A stretch of 64,000 bases of DNA from JARLGU01 sp036504535 (GCA_036504535.1 DASXUY010000043.1:59423-123422), one strand, 5' to 3'. Positions 41,443-50,515 are shown, counted from the first letter of the stretch. Notes: generated from the letters alone by a model not told the origin. Numbers and translations are program-made.

Positions 41443-42309
41443 ATGTCCGAAACTATCATTAACTACCCGCGCCACGAACAGCTGCTCCCGATGACGTTCG
41501 CTGGCGCGTCACCGCTTGTTGCACGGGGAATAGCTCGCGCAGCTATCAGCCAATACGACGCCGACTCCCGTATCGATCAGCAGAGTTCGGGCCGGCACAC
41601 CGTTATCTACACAATCGCGGGAAGTGCGACGGTCGCTCTGTCAGATGGCGAGATTTGCCTTGAGGCCGAATCGTTTTGGGTAGCGCCTGCAGGCACATCG
41701 TTTTCAATCGAGAGCGGGGCGAACGGATGGGACGTGATGTGGTTCTCCATTTCTCCGATAGCGCTATGGCGTCACCTCGAATCAGGAAAACCCCATTTTC
41801 GGTTCCAAGGGCAAGCCGCGCGCATCGTCCAAGTGTTGTCAGGGCTGATTTTTGAGTCATCATCGCCCAGCCTTGACAGCGTCCAAATGGGGCGCAACTT
41901 CGCTGAGGTCGTAGGCATCTACCTTGACCGTCGGCTGCACCGAGCTGGGGAAGTCGCGTCCGACGATATGCGGCAGCGGCTAGGCATGTTGTGGGCTGCG
42001 GTAAGCGCCGATTTGCAACGCCCGTGGACAGTCGCGGACATGGCGCAAGTGATCTCGCTGTCGGAATCGCACCTCTACCGCATCGTTCGCCAGTATCATG
42101 CGGACACGCCCCTGGGCGTTATGACCACCTTGAGAATCCAGCGCGCGCAGGACCTACTCGCCCACACGCCTCATAAGCTCGAGTTCATCGCCACTCGCCT
42201 CGGCTACGCGTCGCCGTTTGCGCTCTCAAAAGCATTCAAAAGGGTCACCGGCCACAGCCCGCAGCAGTATCGCCGCGAACAGGAGCAGATACTAGCGCCA
42301 AAACGGTGA
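41443..42309 (+). CDS. AraC family transcriptional regulator 1
   Basis: The 288-residue protein has an N-terminal cupin-like effector domain (RHTVIYTIAGSATVALSDGE, FWVAPAGTSFSIES) and two C-terminal helix-turn-helix units. These are WTVADMAQVISLSESHLYRIVRQYH and LEFIATRLGYASPFALSKAFKRVTGHSPQQYRR. It is transcribed away from sulfatase F with only 64 bp between them, so it is the best candidate to regulate the sulfatase run. The effector is likely a sugar or its degradation product. Confidence 0.92.
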   Translation: MSETIINYPRHEQLLPMTFAGASPLVARGIARAAISQYDADSRIDQQSSGRHTVIYTIAGSATVALSDGEICLEAESFWVAPAGTSFSIESGANGWDVMWFSISPIALWRHLESGKPHFRFQGQAARIVQVLSGLIFESSSPSLDSVQMGRNFAEVVGIYLDRRLHRAGEVASDDMRQRLGMLWAAVSADLQRPWTVADMAQVISLSESHLYRIVRQYHADTPLGVMTTLRIQRAQDLLAHTPHKLEFIATRLGYASPFALSKAFKRVTGHSPQQYRREQEQILAPKR

Positions 42310-42480
42310 CAGAGCTCCCTAGCAGGTGAGCGTGGCTCACGAACATGGCAAGCAAGTAGTTTTCGGGCATTCGATTAGTAGTAGGCCCGCTTGGTGCGGC
42401 TCTGGCGCAGACTTAGCCCCGCACTTGAGATCGCTCGCGAACAGGGGGTGTTCTTCGTCAGACCGCTTGCGTCCGTCTGC

Positions 42481-42499
42481 GGACTAGGAGTTCTAGTCC
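42481..42499. promoter_or_regulatory. Perfect hairpin just before AraC regulator 2
   Basis: GGACTAG at 42481-42487 and CTAGTCC at 42493-42499 are exact complements around a 5-base loop, ending nine bases before the TTG start used for the second AraC gene. It could be a regulator site or a terminator of the first AraC gene. Confidence 0.35.
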
Positions 42500-42508
42500 C
42501 GGTGAGCG

Positions 42509-43477
42509 TTGCGTTCAGGTTCCGCTTTCCTGACCGGTCCCCTTCAGCACCACTTCTCGCAGGACAAACCCACCTTCGTCCCGTATCTAGAGCTCGTGGA
42601 AACATCACCTCCCGCCCTACCATTCGTCCGTTGGGCGGCGCGTAACAGCATCGTCGACCGAGACAGACTTCCGCTACGGCAGCTCTGCGACCATTTGCTT
42701 GTCCTGGGGGTACGAGGCAGGGGAACTGTCACAATCGAGAACCACGACTACGACCTGCAGCCGGAGCGCCTGTTTCTGCTGACTCCGGGGATGTGGTACG
42801 GCTTTTCGTCCACAGTTGTGGGCGGGTTCGACTCACTTGCGGTGCATTTCGATTGGTCGGTCGAGCCTGATTCGGGGCGCTTCGCCACGTACCGCACCGT
42901 CCCGAACCCAGACGAACCCCTGCGACGTCGGCGGGAGTTCTCGCAGTGGCCAGTTGACACGCAGCCCTTTCTTGACCTCGCCGGTCGCCCGCGCATTCTC
43001 AACGCGCTCACGGAGCTGGTTGCCGCCTTCGGTCACTGGGACGATCTCTCGCCCTACGAAACCGGCGCAATGCTCGCGGTAGCGCTCAGCCTCATCGAAC
43101 GCGAAACACGCCTGCTTGCGACCGTGGCGCGCTACGAGCATGTCGGCGCCGATGCCGTGCGGCGCATCGAGACCGCGAGGCGACTGCTGGAATCGCTCGA
43201 CGGCCCCGCGAAGCGTGTCGCCGATGTCGCCGCCGCCGTCGGCTGGAGCCCCGATCACCTGCGACGCATGTGTCGCGCCGTGCTGGGCACAACACCGATC
43301 CGATTGCAGCGTGACGCCGTGATCAGACGCGCCAAAGAGCTTCTCGCCAACGACCGCCTACCGATTGCCGAGGTCGCCTCCTACTGCAGCGGCATGGATC
43401 AGGCATATTTTGCGCGGATATTCAAGGAAGAGACTGGCATGGCCCCCGGACAATACCGCGCTTCGCTGAAGCTGTAG
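42509..43477 (+). CDS. AraC family transcriptional regulator 2
   Basis: The 322-residue protein has an N-terminal cupin-like domain (LLVLGVRGRGTVTIENHDYDLQ, RLFLLTPGMWYGFSS) and a C-terminal double helix-turn-helix (VADVAAAVGWSPDHLRRMCRAVLG, LPIAEVASYCSGMDQAYFARIFKEETGMAPGQYR). TTG 42509 is the only in-frame start before the conserved part, but its ribosome site is poor, so the start is uncertain. It follows AraC 1 in tandem and converges on the ceramidase-like gene, whose 3' end shares a hairpin with it. Confidence 0.88.
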   Translation: MRSGSAFLTGPLQHHFSQDKPTFVPYLELVETSPPALPFVRWAARNSIVDRDRLPLRQLCDHLLVLGVRGRGTVTIENHDYDLQPERLFLLTPGMWYGFSSTVVGGFDSLAVHFDWSVEPDSGRFATYRTVPNPDEPLRRRREFSQWPVDTQPFLDLAGRPRILNALTELVAAFGHWDDLSPYETGAMLAVALSLIERETRLLATVARYEHVGADAVRRIETARRLLESLDGPAKRVADVAAAVGWSPDHLRRMCRAVLGTTPIRLQRDAVIRRAKELLANDRLPIAEVASYCSGMDQAYFARIFKEETGMAPGQYRASLKL

Positions 43478-43536
43478 CCATCTAAGAAACATGCCTGATT
43501 CTTAGTGCCCAAAGGGTACTTTCAAGCACTTACAAG

Positions 43537-43556
43537 CCGTAGGTTTTAACCTACGG
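43537..43556. terminator. Shared hairpin between AraC 2 and the ceramidase-like gene
   Basis: CCGTAGG and CCTACGG (43537-43543, 43550-43556) form a perfect stem around TTTTAA and include the stop codon of the minus-strand gene. A second pair, CTAAGAA and TTCTTAG, lies just before it. Converging genes make a bidirectional terminator likely. Confidence 0.55.
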
Positions 43557-44828
43557 AATCTGCGTTAGCAAACTCAGCGCCCCTTGCACGAGAGCATCAT
43601 CGGTAGCAGCAGCGGGCAGATACGCGCCATACGCCTTCGCTACCCAAACCTCATAACCACCGCGTGCGCGAGCCTCCTGGGTGACGAAGTAACCATTGTT
43701 GCCATTCGATGTCGATGCGATGAGCGTATGTTCGTAAGCGCTATCTTGCTTGATCCGCAACCCAATTTCCGTGAAGACCTCACCAGGAAGAGGCACAATC
43801 GCGGTCGGGCCGATTTTGGTGACCGTGACGTCGATTGGTCGCTGCGTCATCAGTTCGCGCTTTTCGGCCGCTTGGACCGCTTCCAGATGCTTGCGTTCGC
43901 ACGCCACTGCGCCCCATTCCGGGTCGGCGTCGGGTAATTCGGCGAGGCGCTTCGCGGAAGCGGTAGGGTCGGGCAGCGGATCGAGCGGGATCTGGATGGT
44001 CGTGGTTACCGTATCTAGGTTGACGTTGCGGAAATCGCGTATCGAATGCCACGCGCGGATGGCATCGCCAGCAGCGAGCAGTCCGACCTCGGTGGCAGCT
44101 GGAGCGCTATCGCCCACAGCGCCGCCGAACGCGCTCCGGGGCGCAATATCGCCAGCGGTGCCATTGATAAACACGACCGGCGCGTGCGTGATTGCTTCTA
44201 CCCGGTCCACCATAACGCCTGGCCAGTCACGGGATATCGCACTATCGGCTCCACGCGCTGTTGGGTGCGCGCCGACATTTACCAACTGCGCGACTGGGCC
44301 GCTCGCAGCCTCGAATCGCACGACGGTGAGCGCGGGATCGTAGACACCCCAGGAATTCGAACCGAGGACGACAGCGCCGTCTGCCTTCACTTGCCTGCGA
44401 TTGATGCCAACGTTGCTGTGTGTCGCGCCAACGCCTACCTTCACTGACACCGTCGACGCCGATGCTTCTCGTACGGCCTCACACACCTGCTTCGACACGA
44501 GATCCATGTTAGCCGCGTCGCGCTCCCCCCAGCCCCAGCAGTTCACGGGGACCGGAGCAGAGTGGGTATGCGTGCAGCAGAGCGTGACATTCGGTGCCGG
44601 TATGCCGGTAGACGACGCGATCTCTTTCCGGATAGCCGCGACATCATCCTCACCAATCAGGCAGATGTCCATCGAAACGATTGCCGCAGACCTGTCGCCG
44701 TCGCGCAAAACCAGTACGGAAACAGCGAGGCGATCTCCGATAGTCTCGGCGAGTCGCACGCGCCCATAACCGAAAAGCTGAACACCTACGTTAGGGGTGA
44801 TATCACGACGGGCAAACCCTGCTTCCAT
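43551..44828 (-). CDS. Neutral/alkaline ceramidase-like hydrolase
   Basis: The 425-residue protein opens MEAGFARRDITPNVGVQLFGYGR. It carries the ceramidase-type motifs THTHSAP (zinc His pair), LVNVGAHPTARG (third His region) and FINGTAGDIAPR. AGGGAGC precedes ATG 44828. Family members hydrolyse amide bonds of ceramides, but many bacterial relatives sit in glycan-degradation loci with unknown substrates. No signal peptide is visible, unlike secreted bacterial ceramidases, so an intracellular substrate is likely. It is close to the sulfatases and may act on the same compound. Confidence 0.88.
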   Translation of the reverse strand: MEAGFARRDITPNVGVQLFGYGRVRLAETIGDRLAVSVLVLRDGDRSAAIVSMDICLIGEDDVAAIRKEIASSTGIPAPNVTLCCTHTHSAPVPVNCWGWGERDAANMDLVSKQVCEAVREASASTVSVKVGVGATHSNVGINRRQVKADGAVVLGSNSWGVYDPALTVVRFEAASGPVAQLVNVGAHPTARGADSAISRDWPGVMVDRVEAITHAPVVFINGTAGDIAPRSAFGGAVGDSAPAATEVGLLAAGDAIRAWHSIRDFRNVNLDTVTTTIQIPLDPLPDPTASAKRLAELPDADPEWGAVACERKHLEAVQAAEKRELMTQRPIDVTVTKIGPTAIVPLPGEVFTEIGLRIKQDSAYEHTLIASTSNGNNGYFVTQEARARGGYEVWVAKAYGAYLPAAATDDALVQGALSLLTQIP

Positions 44829-44872
44829 TTTGTGCTCCCTGTAACCCTGTTCTGACCCCGACCACTACCGGT

Positions 44873-45323
44873 AGGGTGTGATTCATGATTGAGTCGTCAT
44901 GTAAGCGATCCACCCATTTGGATGAAAAACTGCGAGGCGCAACCTCTCTGTCTTCCCTTTTGGGGAGAAGGGGACCCACGAAGTGGGGAAGAGGGGTTCT
45001 GTATTTTCTAGGCAAGCATCAGATCACTTTTTGCCTCAACTCCGAACAAACCATGCCTGGGGACTGTCCCGCAGAAGGTGGCACCACTTGTTCGCGGTGT
45101 AGAAGCAGCCAGGCCTATCGTCATATTCCCAAACCCGTCATCCCAATCGTGGCGCATCGGAACTGTTTGGGGCCGCTTTCGAGGACGCTGTCCCCGAAGA
45201 ATTTGGCGCCAACCCTCGCTACGGAGCGGTAGGTCGCCGTGAGGCGCCGCGGTCGGCACGCCACTATCCGGATTCGCAACGACAAGGTTCAGAAGCAAAT
45301 TGTTGCCTCAAGTTTGGTACATA
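44873..45323. repeat. Family A dispersed repeat with flanking direct repeat
   Basis: This 451 bp element fills the gap between the ceramidase-like and DegT genes. It begins GGTGTGATTCATGATT and ends CTCAAGTTTGGTACATACC. An 11 bp direct repeat, CCACTACCGGT, flanks it at 44862-44872 and 45324-45334, consistent with a target-site duplication. It carries extra sequence not found in the other copies, including a family B-like hairpin at 44945-45000 (CTTCCC and GGGGAAG arms). Confidence 0.75.
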
Positions 45324-45326
45324 CCA

Positions 45327-46508
45327 CTACCGGTGGGCAGCATTCCTACATGCTGCGATTCGCTCGTCAACTTGAGTGCTGGTCCAATCCGGATTGACAG
45401 CGATGTAGACGGTACGCGCCAGAATGTCCAGCGTTCGCGGACACATCGTCGGGCAGTAATCCATTCGCAGGCGCTTATTCTGCGGGAACGTGAACGGGTT
45501 CATATCAGCGTGGTGCCCGGCCCGCCGGTGCATGATTGGCTCCCAGTTGGAGTATACATGTCGCCCCGTGTCAATCGGCCGCCCTCCGCCGACGCCTTCC
45601 GCAGTCGCGAAAGCACGCGCTTCGTCGGCAGTAGCGAACTGGAACGCTGCATTGATACCGCAGTCGCCGATCTGATCGTTGCTCGGCGCTAGCCTGAGCG
45701 ACGTGCTTGCCAGCTCATTGCGAAACCGAGCGGAGATTCGGCGCAAGTCGCTGAGGATGCCTTCAAGCCGCTGAAGCTGAACCCTCATCACCGCACCGTG
45801 GAGTTCGCTGGCTCGCATCTGATGCCCGACCGATGTCTCCACCGTAAGGTCGGACGCAAACGAAGCGAACGTGGTGAGAGGGTCATGATAGACACGAGCA
45901 CGGTCGTAAAGCGTGCGGTCGCTGGTAACCACTGCGCCGCCCTCACCGCAGCTCAGGATCTTGAAATCGTTAAAGCTGAACGCCGCAAGCCGACCGTACG
46001 ACCCAACCCTGCGCCCCGCGTAGCTTCCACCGTCGCACTGGCAACAGTCCTCAATGACAGCGACCTCGTGACGGTTGGCAACCTCCAGCAGCCTGTGCAT
46101 GTCGCACGGACGGCCCGCGATGTGAACAGGAATGATCGCCTTCACGTTGGGCGTCATCTTGCGCTCAACGTCGACCGGATCCATACCCAAACTCTCGTCG
46201 ATCTCCACGAGCACCGGGATCGCCCCCACGGCGACGGCGGCGTTGGCTGTTGCCATCCACGTGTAGGCCGGTACCAGCACCTCATCGCCGGGGCCAATGC
46301 CAAGCGCCTCAAGGGCGAGGATCAACGCCCCTGTACCCCCGCCCGACAGCAGCAGGGCATGTTCGACGCCAATCGTGGCCGCCCACTCGCGCTCAAACCG
46401 CTCCACTTCCTGCTGGTGGCCGTTTGCAGCGCTGCCCATGCGAAACAGGGTCTTGGAAGCAATCACCTTACCAATCTCGTCTAGTTCTTCAGTTCCAATG
46501 CGATACAT
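45327..46508 (-). CDS. DegT/DnrJ/EryC1/StrS family PLP aminotransferase
   Basis: The 393-residue enzyme has the sugar-aminotransferase fold. Key features are the PLP-phosphate Gly-rich loop LLSGGGTGALILAL, the stacking/Asp region AVIEDCCQCDG (Asp 154), and the Schiff-base Lys 183 in SFNDFKILSCGEGG. It transfers an amino group from Glu or Gln to a keto sugar or deoxyinosose. GGAGGG precedes ATG 46508. No sugar-nucleotide genes adjoin it. It is divergent from an AraC regulator 139 bp away, so it is probably under that regulator. The substrate is not assigned. Confidence 0.93.
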   Translation of the reverse strand: MYRIGTEELDEIGKVIASKTLFRMGSAANGHQQEVERFEREWAATIGVEHALLLSGGGTGALILALEALGIGPGDEVLVPAYTWMATANAAVAVGAIPVLVEIDESLGMDPVDVERKMTPNVKAIIPVHIAGRPCDMHRLLEVANRHEVAVIEDCCQCDGGSYAGRRVGSYGRLAAFSFNDFKILSCGEGGAVVTSDRTLYDRARVYHDPLTTFASFASDLTVETSVGHQMRASELHGAVMRVQLQRLEGILSDLRRISARFRNELASTSLRLAPSNDQIGDCGINAAFQFATADEARAFATAEGVGGGRPIDTGRHVYSNWEPIMHRRAGHHADMNPFTFPQNKRLRMDYCPTMCPRTLDILARTVYIAVNPDWTSTQVDERIAACRNAAHR

Positions 46509-46647
46509 TGCCCGAACCCTCCATCAGCCAAGCTTGTTGCAAAAATAGAAGCCTGCGAGGCAATCTCTTCACGCTTGTCCGGTATTATAAAGCTCAAGAA
46601 AGGTGTTCGGCAATACAAAGATCGTCTGAACTCTTGCATAAAACGTC

Positions 46648-47415
46648 ATGAATGACCTGTCCATCATCTCCTGTGGCATCCATTTCGGCAAAGCTGGAGT
46701 GACGTTCCCGCTCCACAAGCATTCGGGATGGGAAATGATGTTCTATCGCCACGGTCGTACCGCGTTTGGCCTCGACGACGCCGTCGTTCAATGCCACGCC
46801 GGCCTCCTGCTGACCACGCGACCGGGCAGTGTCCACACCGAATACGCGCACACCGACTATGAGGTCATTATCGTTGCCCTCGACGCCCAATCAGAACCCG
46901 CATGGCCGACAATCTGCTACGACGATGGCGACCAGACGCTGGACAGGCTGTTTCGTACACTGCTGCGGGAATGGACAGAGAATAACACGGGGCGTGACGC
47001 GATGATCGCAGGCGCTCTGATGCAACTGAACGTCTACCTGACCCGGGCAACCGCCCAGCTTAGTGTCGAGGATCGCACCATTGCCGAAGCCAAGCGTCTC
47101 ATTCACGACGGCCTGCACCGCCACATCAGGATCACCGAAGTCGCCCGTCTGGTCGGCGTATGCCCCGCAGTGCTTCGAGCACAGTTTCAGCGCTCATGCG
47201 GCTGTTCGCCCATCGACTACATCAAGGGAGTGCGAGTGAGTCAGGCGCTATCATGGCTGCGTCACTCCGACCTGACCCTGGACGCAATCGCGTCCGTCTG
47301 CGGGTACACCTCCGCCAGCCACCTAAGCCGGGACATCAAAGCCGCCACAGGCCTGACACCCGGCGGAGTGCGCTCCGAAGCCACCGCCCAGGCACCGTCG
47401 GGCTCCGCGCGCTAA
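46648..47415 (+). CDS. AraC family transcriptional regulator 3
   Basis: The 255-residue protein has a short N-terminal cupin part (PLHKHSGWEMMFYRHGRTAF, the HKH/E pattern of metal-free cupins) and a C-terminal double helix-turn-helix. The latter reads IRITEVARLVGVCPAVLRAQFQRSCGCSPIDYIKG and LTLDAIASVCGYTSASHLSRDIKAATGLTPGG. It is divergent from the DegT gene with a 139 bp shared promoter region. The effector is unknown. Confidence 0.92.
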   Translation: MNDLSIISCGIHFGKAGVTFPLHKHSGWEMMFYRHGRTAFGLDDAVVQCHAGLLLTTRPGSVHTEYAHTDYEVIIVALDAQSEPAWPTICYDDGDQTLDRLFRTLLREWTENNTGRDAMIAGALMQLNVYLTRATAQLSVEDRTIAEAKRLIHDGLHRHIRITEVARLVGVCPAVLRAQFQRSCGCSPIDYIKGVRVSQALSWLRHSDLTLDAIASVCGYTSASHLSRDIKAATGLTPGGVRSEATAQAPSGSAR

Positions 47416-47423
47416 CGACCCAT

Positions 47424-47640
47424 AGGGGACGACATCCTGTGCCTTGGGCATCCGAAAGTACCCGCAACCAGCAAAGAGCACCCGCTGACCTCGCTTCCGA
47501 GGGCAATCATCATAACCCCCGGCACCGCCGTCGGCATCCGAAAGTACCTCCAATCAGCCAAGAGGAACACGCTCATCGAAACCCCAATTTTTGGGGTGCC
47601 GCGTCTCAGCGCGGCGGGGCAATCCGCAGCCCTTCCAGCG
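47424..47640. repeat. Family C double-hairpin repeat, copy C1
   Basis: Begins CATAGGGGACGACATCCTG and runs through GGCATCCGAAAGTACC and GCTGACCTCGCTTCCGAG to a hairpin pair. The first stem is CCCCAA/TTGGGG at 47582-47596. The second is GCCGCG/CGCGGC at 47598-47615, followed by GGGG. Copies lie at 49198-49412 and 50335-50515, with shorter ones at 50072-50140 and 50192-50256. Most of the 453 bp gap before the beta-propeller gene is this repeat, and the rest shows nothing recognisable. Confidence 0.75.
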
Positions 47641-47868
47641 TCCCGCCGGGTCGTAAGCGAAGCGCTCCTCGGCCAAACACAACTCGATTTCACTCAGGTA
47701 CGGTCAACGAGTGATCGTCTAATTTATGCGTCAAGGTTTCCACGGAGTTTGGCTTAGTGCTCCCCGAGGCAGGAATCGACCAGGCTAACCTTTCGTCAGG
47801 GTTGCACCAGAAAGGGCAATGAATCTACCATTCAAGGTATATCACCTGCGATGCGCCGTGGCGGATTT

Positions 47869-48876
47869 CTAAAAGCCACTCCACGTAAAGATTCGTCCGG
47901 CAATGTCCGAGGTCGCAACTGTCCCATCAAAGGGTGAAACGTGCATATCGACGATACCTTCGACATCCACCCGCCCCACAAGCTTTCCGGTGACGGTTGA
48001 ATATTCACTAATATCACTGGGATTGAGCAAAATCAGTTTGTCCGGCTTAACAAAGTCGACTTGATATGCTCCACAAGATAATAGGCCCTTGAGATGATCA
48101 GCCTGCTTCCAATTGGCAGTATTTAACATCACTGTAGATAGGCTACCGGTTGCTGCTAACAGTTTCCCATCACTGGAAAATGCAACGGAATTGACCCAGT
48201 CCCCCTCGCGAACTCCGCCGCCGGTTATATTCCACTTACCTACTATCTTTTTAAGAAGTCGCCATTTCTCGGTGTCCCAAACTTCGAGATAGTTAAAACC
48301 GCCAATCGCAAAATAACGATGGTCCGGGCTAATGCAGACCGCTGAAACACCGTGATAATCAGCCTTGCGGCCGGTAACCACATCAGTGACCTTCGTCGGC
48401 ATAGAGCACTTCACCTGCTTAATATCAGTAGTTCCTGCAAGTACAACAGTCGAACTGTCACTGCAGACACCCAAGTAGTCGCTAGCCTTCTTTATTGGAA
48501 ACCTAAAAATGCGGCCAGAACGTGATAGATACATTCCATGGCGCCCACGGAGAAGAAAGCTATTGTCATCAGGAGCAATAGACACGTGTAGAAGTTCGTC
48601 GTCTATTTTTATCTCTCTCTCTCGGCGGAATTGATCATCCATTACCCATAGACGATTACCTGGATACATTAGTACCGCGAGCTTTCTTTGACGATTAAAG
48701 AAGCTGAAACGGTAAGCTTTATCGGAAGGCTTATTCCCGTCCTCATATGTATACGCCGGAGAGGGAATCGGGCGTAGTTTTGTTTCCTTACTTCGCCCCA
48801 AATCGCACATAGAGTAAACGGAGCCGACATATAGGATGGCGGCAATAAGGAACAATCGGACGCGTGTTTGTGTCAT
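47869..48876 (-). CDS. Secreted WD40-like beta-propeller protein
   Basis: The 335-residue protein has an N-terminal hydrophobic signal (LFLIAAILYVGSVYSMC; the Cys may be a lipidation site) and then beta-propeller blades. Blade-like repeats include HVSIAPDDNSFLLRG, AVCISPDHRYFAIGGFNYLEVWDTEKWRLL and NSVAFSSDGKLLAATGSLSTVMLNTANW. It is notably AT-richer than its neighbours and lies between family C repeats and a truncated IS3 transposase, so it was probably acquired horizontally. No catalytic motif is seen. Confidence 0.78.
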   Translation of the reverse strand: MTQTRVRLFLIAAILYVGSVYSMCDLGRSKETKLRPIPSPAYTYEDGNKPSDKAYRFSFFNRQRKLAVLMYPGNRLWVMDDQFRREREIKIDDELLHVSIAPDDNSFLLRGRHGMYLSRSGRIFRFPIKKASDYLGVCSDSSTVVLAGTTDIKQVKCSMPTKVTDVVTGRKADYHGVSAVCISPDHRYFAIGGFNYLEVWDTEKWRLLKKIVGKWNITGGGVREGDWVNSVAFSSDGKLLAATGSLSTVMLNTANWKQADHLKGLLSCGAYQVDFVKPDKLILLNPSDISEYSTVTGKLVGRVDVEGIVDMHVSPFDGTVATSDIAGRIFTWSGF

Positions 48877-48946
48877 GATTACCAGACCTTAAAAGTACCG
48901 TTGATTAGCTAGATAATGGACCGCACCCCGATTCTGGGGCAGACAG

Positions 48947-49200
48947 CTAAGGCGTGGTCGTCATGATCTGTTTAATGTTGGTGGCTTGCTCAAATTCGAC
49001 TTGCGCCCGGTATCCGAGAGCCGAATGTAGGCGTTCTTTGCTGTAGACCTCATCGAGGAAATGCCCGATCTGATCCCTTGCTTCTGCAAGATTGGCGTAT
49101 TCGGTCATGTAGACCTCCTCGTACTTGAAGGTCTCAATGAAGATTTCGGCGAACGCGTTATCTTTGGGCGTTCCTTTTCGGCTGATGCTGATCGCGACCC
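48947..49200 (-). pseudogene. IS3-family transposase OrfB, C-terminal fragment
   Basis: About 83 codons keep SISRKGTPKDNAFAEIFIET, FKYEEVYMTEY, then ARDQIGHFLDEVYSKERLHSALGYRAQVEFE. These are the last part of the rve integrase core and the IS3 terminus, including the catalytic Glu region (NAFAE). The first three-quarters of the gene, with the DD residues, is missing. The break is where the family C repeat (49198-49412) starts, so the repeat has truncated or replaced it. It cannot encode an active transposase. Confidence 0.85.
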
Positions 49201-49412
49201 TATGGGGACGGCATCCTGCAGCATGGGCATCCGAAAGTACCCGCAACCAGCAAAGAGGTACCCGCTGACCTCGCCTCCGAGCGCAATCATCATTACCCCA
49301 AATCCTTAGCGGGTTTCCGAACGTACCTGCATTCAGCCAAGCGGCACCTGTTCATCATAACCCCAAATCCTTTGGGGTGCCGCGTCTCAGCGCGGCGGGG
49401 CAATCCGCAGGT
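49198..49412. repeat. Family C double-hairpin repeat, copy C2
   Basis: Same order as C1, with stems CCCCAAA/TTTGGGG at 49361-49377 and GCCGCG/CGCGGC at 49379-49396, then GGGG. It joins the truncated IS3 transposase directly. Confidence 0.75.
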
Positions 49413-49424
49413 ACTCACAGCCGT

Positions 49425-49520
49425 CTTAACCATGATTGACTTGAACGAATAATTCCCATGATCCCGATGATTGCCATGATTCAAGCACACAACCACGCGC
49501 CCAACAATCACGCCAATCAT
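49425..49520. repeat. GATT-type repeat tract
   Basis: On the minus strand this region repeats AATCATGG and GGGATCATGGG-like phrases (ATCATGGCAATCATCGGG). Such tracts occur at many loci in diverse bacteria and often lie near GxxExxY (PDDEXK) proteins. No such protein is visible here. Confidence 0.45.
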
Positions 49521-50071
49521 ATAATCATACAAATCACAGTTCAGACAATGCGTCCGCCTGCACTCCGGAAACCCATTACCGGTCACCGATTCGGACCCAC
49601 CAGTCCCGCCCTGGGGACGGAATAGCTTCTAGCCGGAAATTCATTTCACGGCGCGACTACAGCCTCCCAGCCACCGATCTATCGGATGCAACTCGTCCAT
49701 GAGCCTTCGCGACCGATTCACGCCTCGGACGATTACTCACTACCATAAACATACTACAGCATCCTTAACCAAACCCAATCGTCGTTTCGTATTTCGCGGA
49801 AACAGCAACAAATATAACAAACAAATGTACTAATCAATGAGTCAAATAATGTGATAATATGATATAATGTAACCGTATAGTCGTAATCGTACCTTGACAA
49901 CGCGCACCCGCGCCTCATAGCAACGCGACGCCCAAATGGCCGCCGCCGCTCCCGCACACGTAGCCTTTGACGCCACCTGGGACAGCCTGTAGCTTAGCGC
50001 ACAATTTTGCACGCAAAAAAACGATTCGCAACGCCGATTTTGCATGCAAAACGCTCTCAGCTACGAACCCG
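49521..50071. other. AT-rich intergenic stretch without a supported gene
   Basis: Between the GATT-type tract and the first short family C copy I see no gene. The DNA is strongly AT-rich at 49741-49870, with several TATAAT-like hexamers (GATATAATG near 49860), and ends in purine-rich repeats of GCGCAAAA and TTTTGC. It is probably decayed or recently acquired DNA. Confidence 0.5.
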
Positions 50072-50256
50072 GCTCGCCAAGAAGTGGTCGGACAACAGAA
50101 ACCCCACTCGTGGGGTGGCGCGGCACGCGCCGGGGTAAAAGAATCGCGTTGCGCCACGCAACAGGCGCAAAACGGCCCCAAAACTGGGCCAGCCAAGAAG
50201 TGGTCGGACATCGAAACCCCACCGTGCGGGCTGGCGCGGCAAGCGCCGGGGTAATG
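50072..50256. repeat. Two short family C copies (D1, D2)
   Basis: Each begins GCCAAGAAGTGGTCGGACA followed by GAAACCCCA. In D1 the stem CCCCA/TGGGG (50102-50115) and GGCGCG/CGCGCC (50117-50131) precede CGGGGT. D2 (50192-50256) keeps GGCGC/GCGCC while its first stem is degraded. Compared with C1-C3 the second stem has a C:G pair swapped to G:C. Confidence 0.65.
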
Positions 50257-50334
50257 CTGAACACAGTTTTGCGCAAAAAAATAGAATCGCGTTGCGCAAC
50301 GCAAAACGCGCAAAATGCTTGGATGACAGGGCCA

Positions 50335-50515
50335 GCCAATCCCGCCAAAAGCCACCCGCTGACCTCGCTTCCGAGCGCAATCATCATAACCCCAAATCCA
50401 CCATCGGCATCCTAGAGTACCTGCACTTAGCCAAGAGGCACCTGCTCATCATAACCCCACCATGTGGGGTGCCGCGTGTCAGCGCGGCGGGGTAGCGCGG
50501 CGGGGTAGCGTCGGA
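50335..50515. repeat. Family C double-hairpin repeat, copy C3
   Basis: Keeps GCTGACCTCGCTTCCGAGCG, ATCATCATAACCCC and the stems CCCCAC/GTGGGG (50455-50469) and GCCGCG/CGCGGC (50471-50488). GCGCGGCGGGGTA is then tandemly duplicated. Confidence 0.75.
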
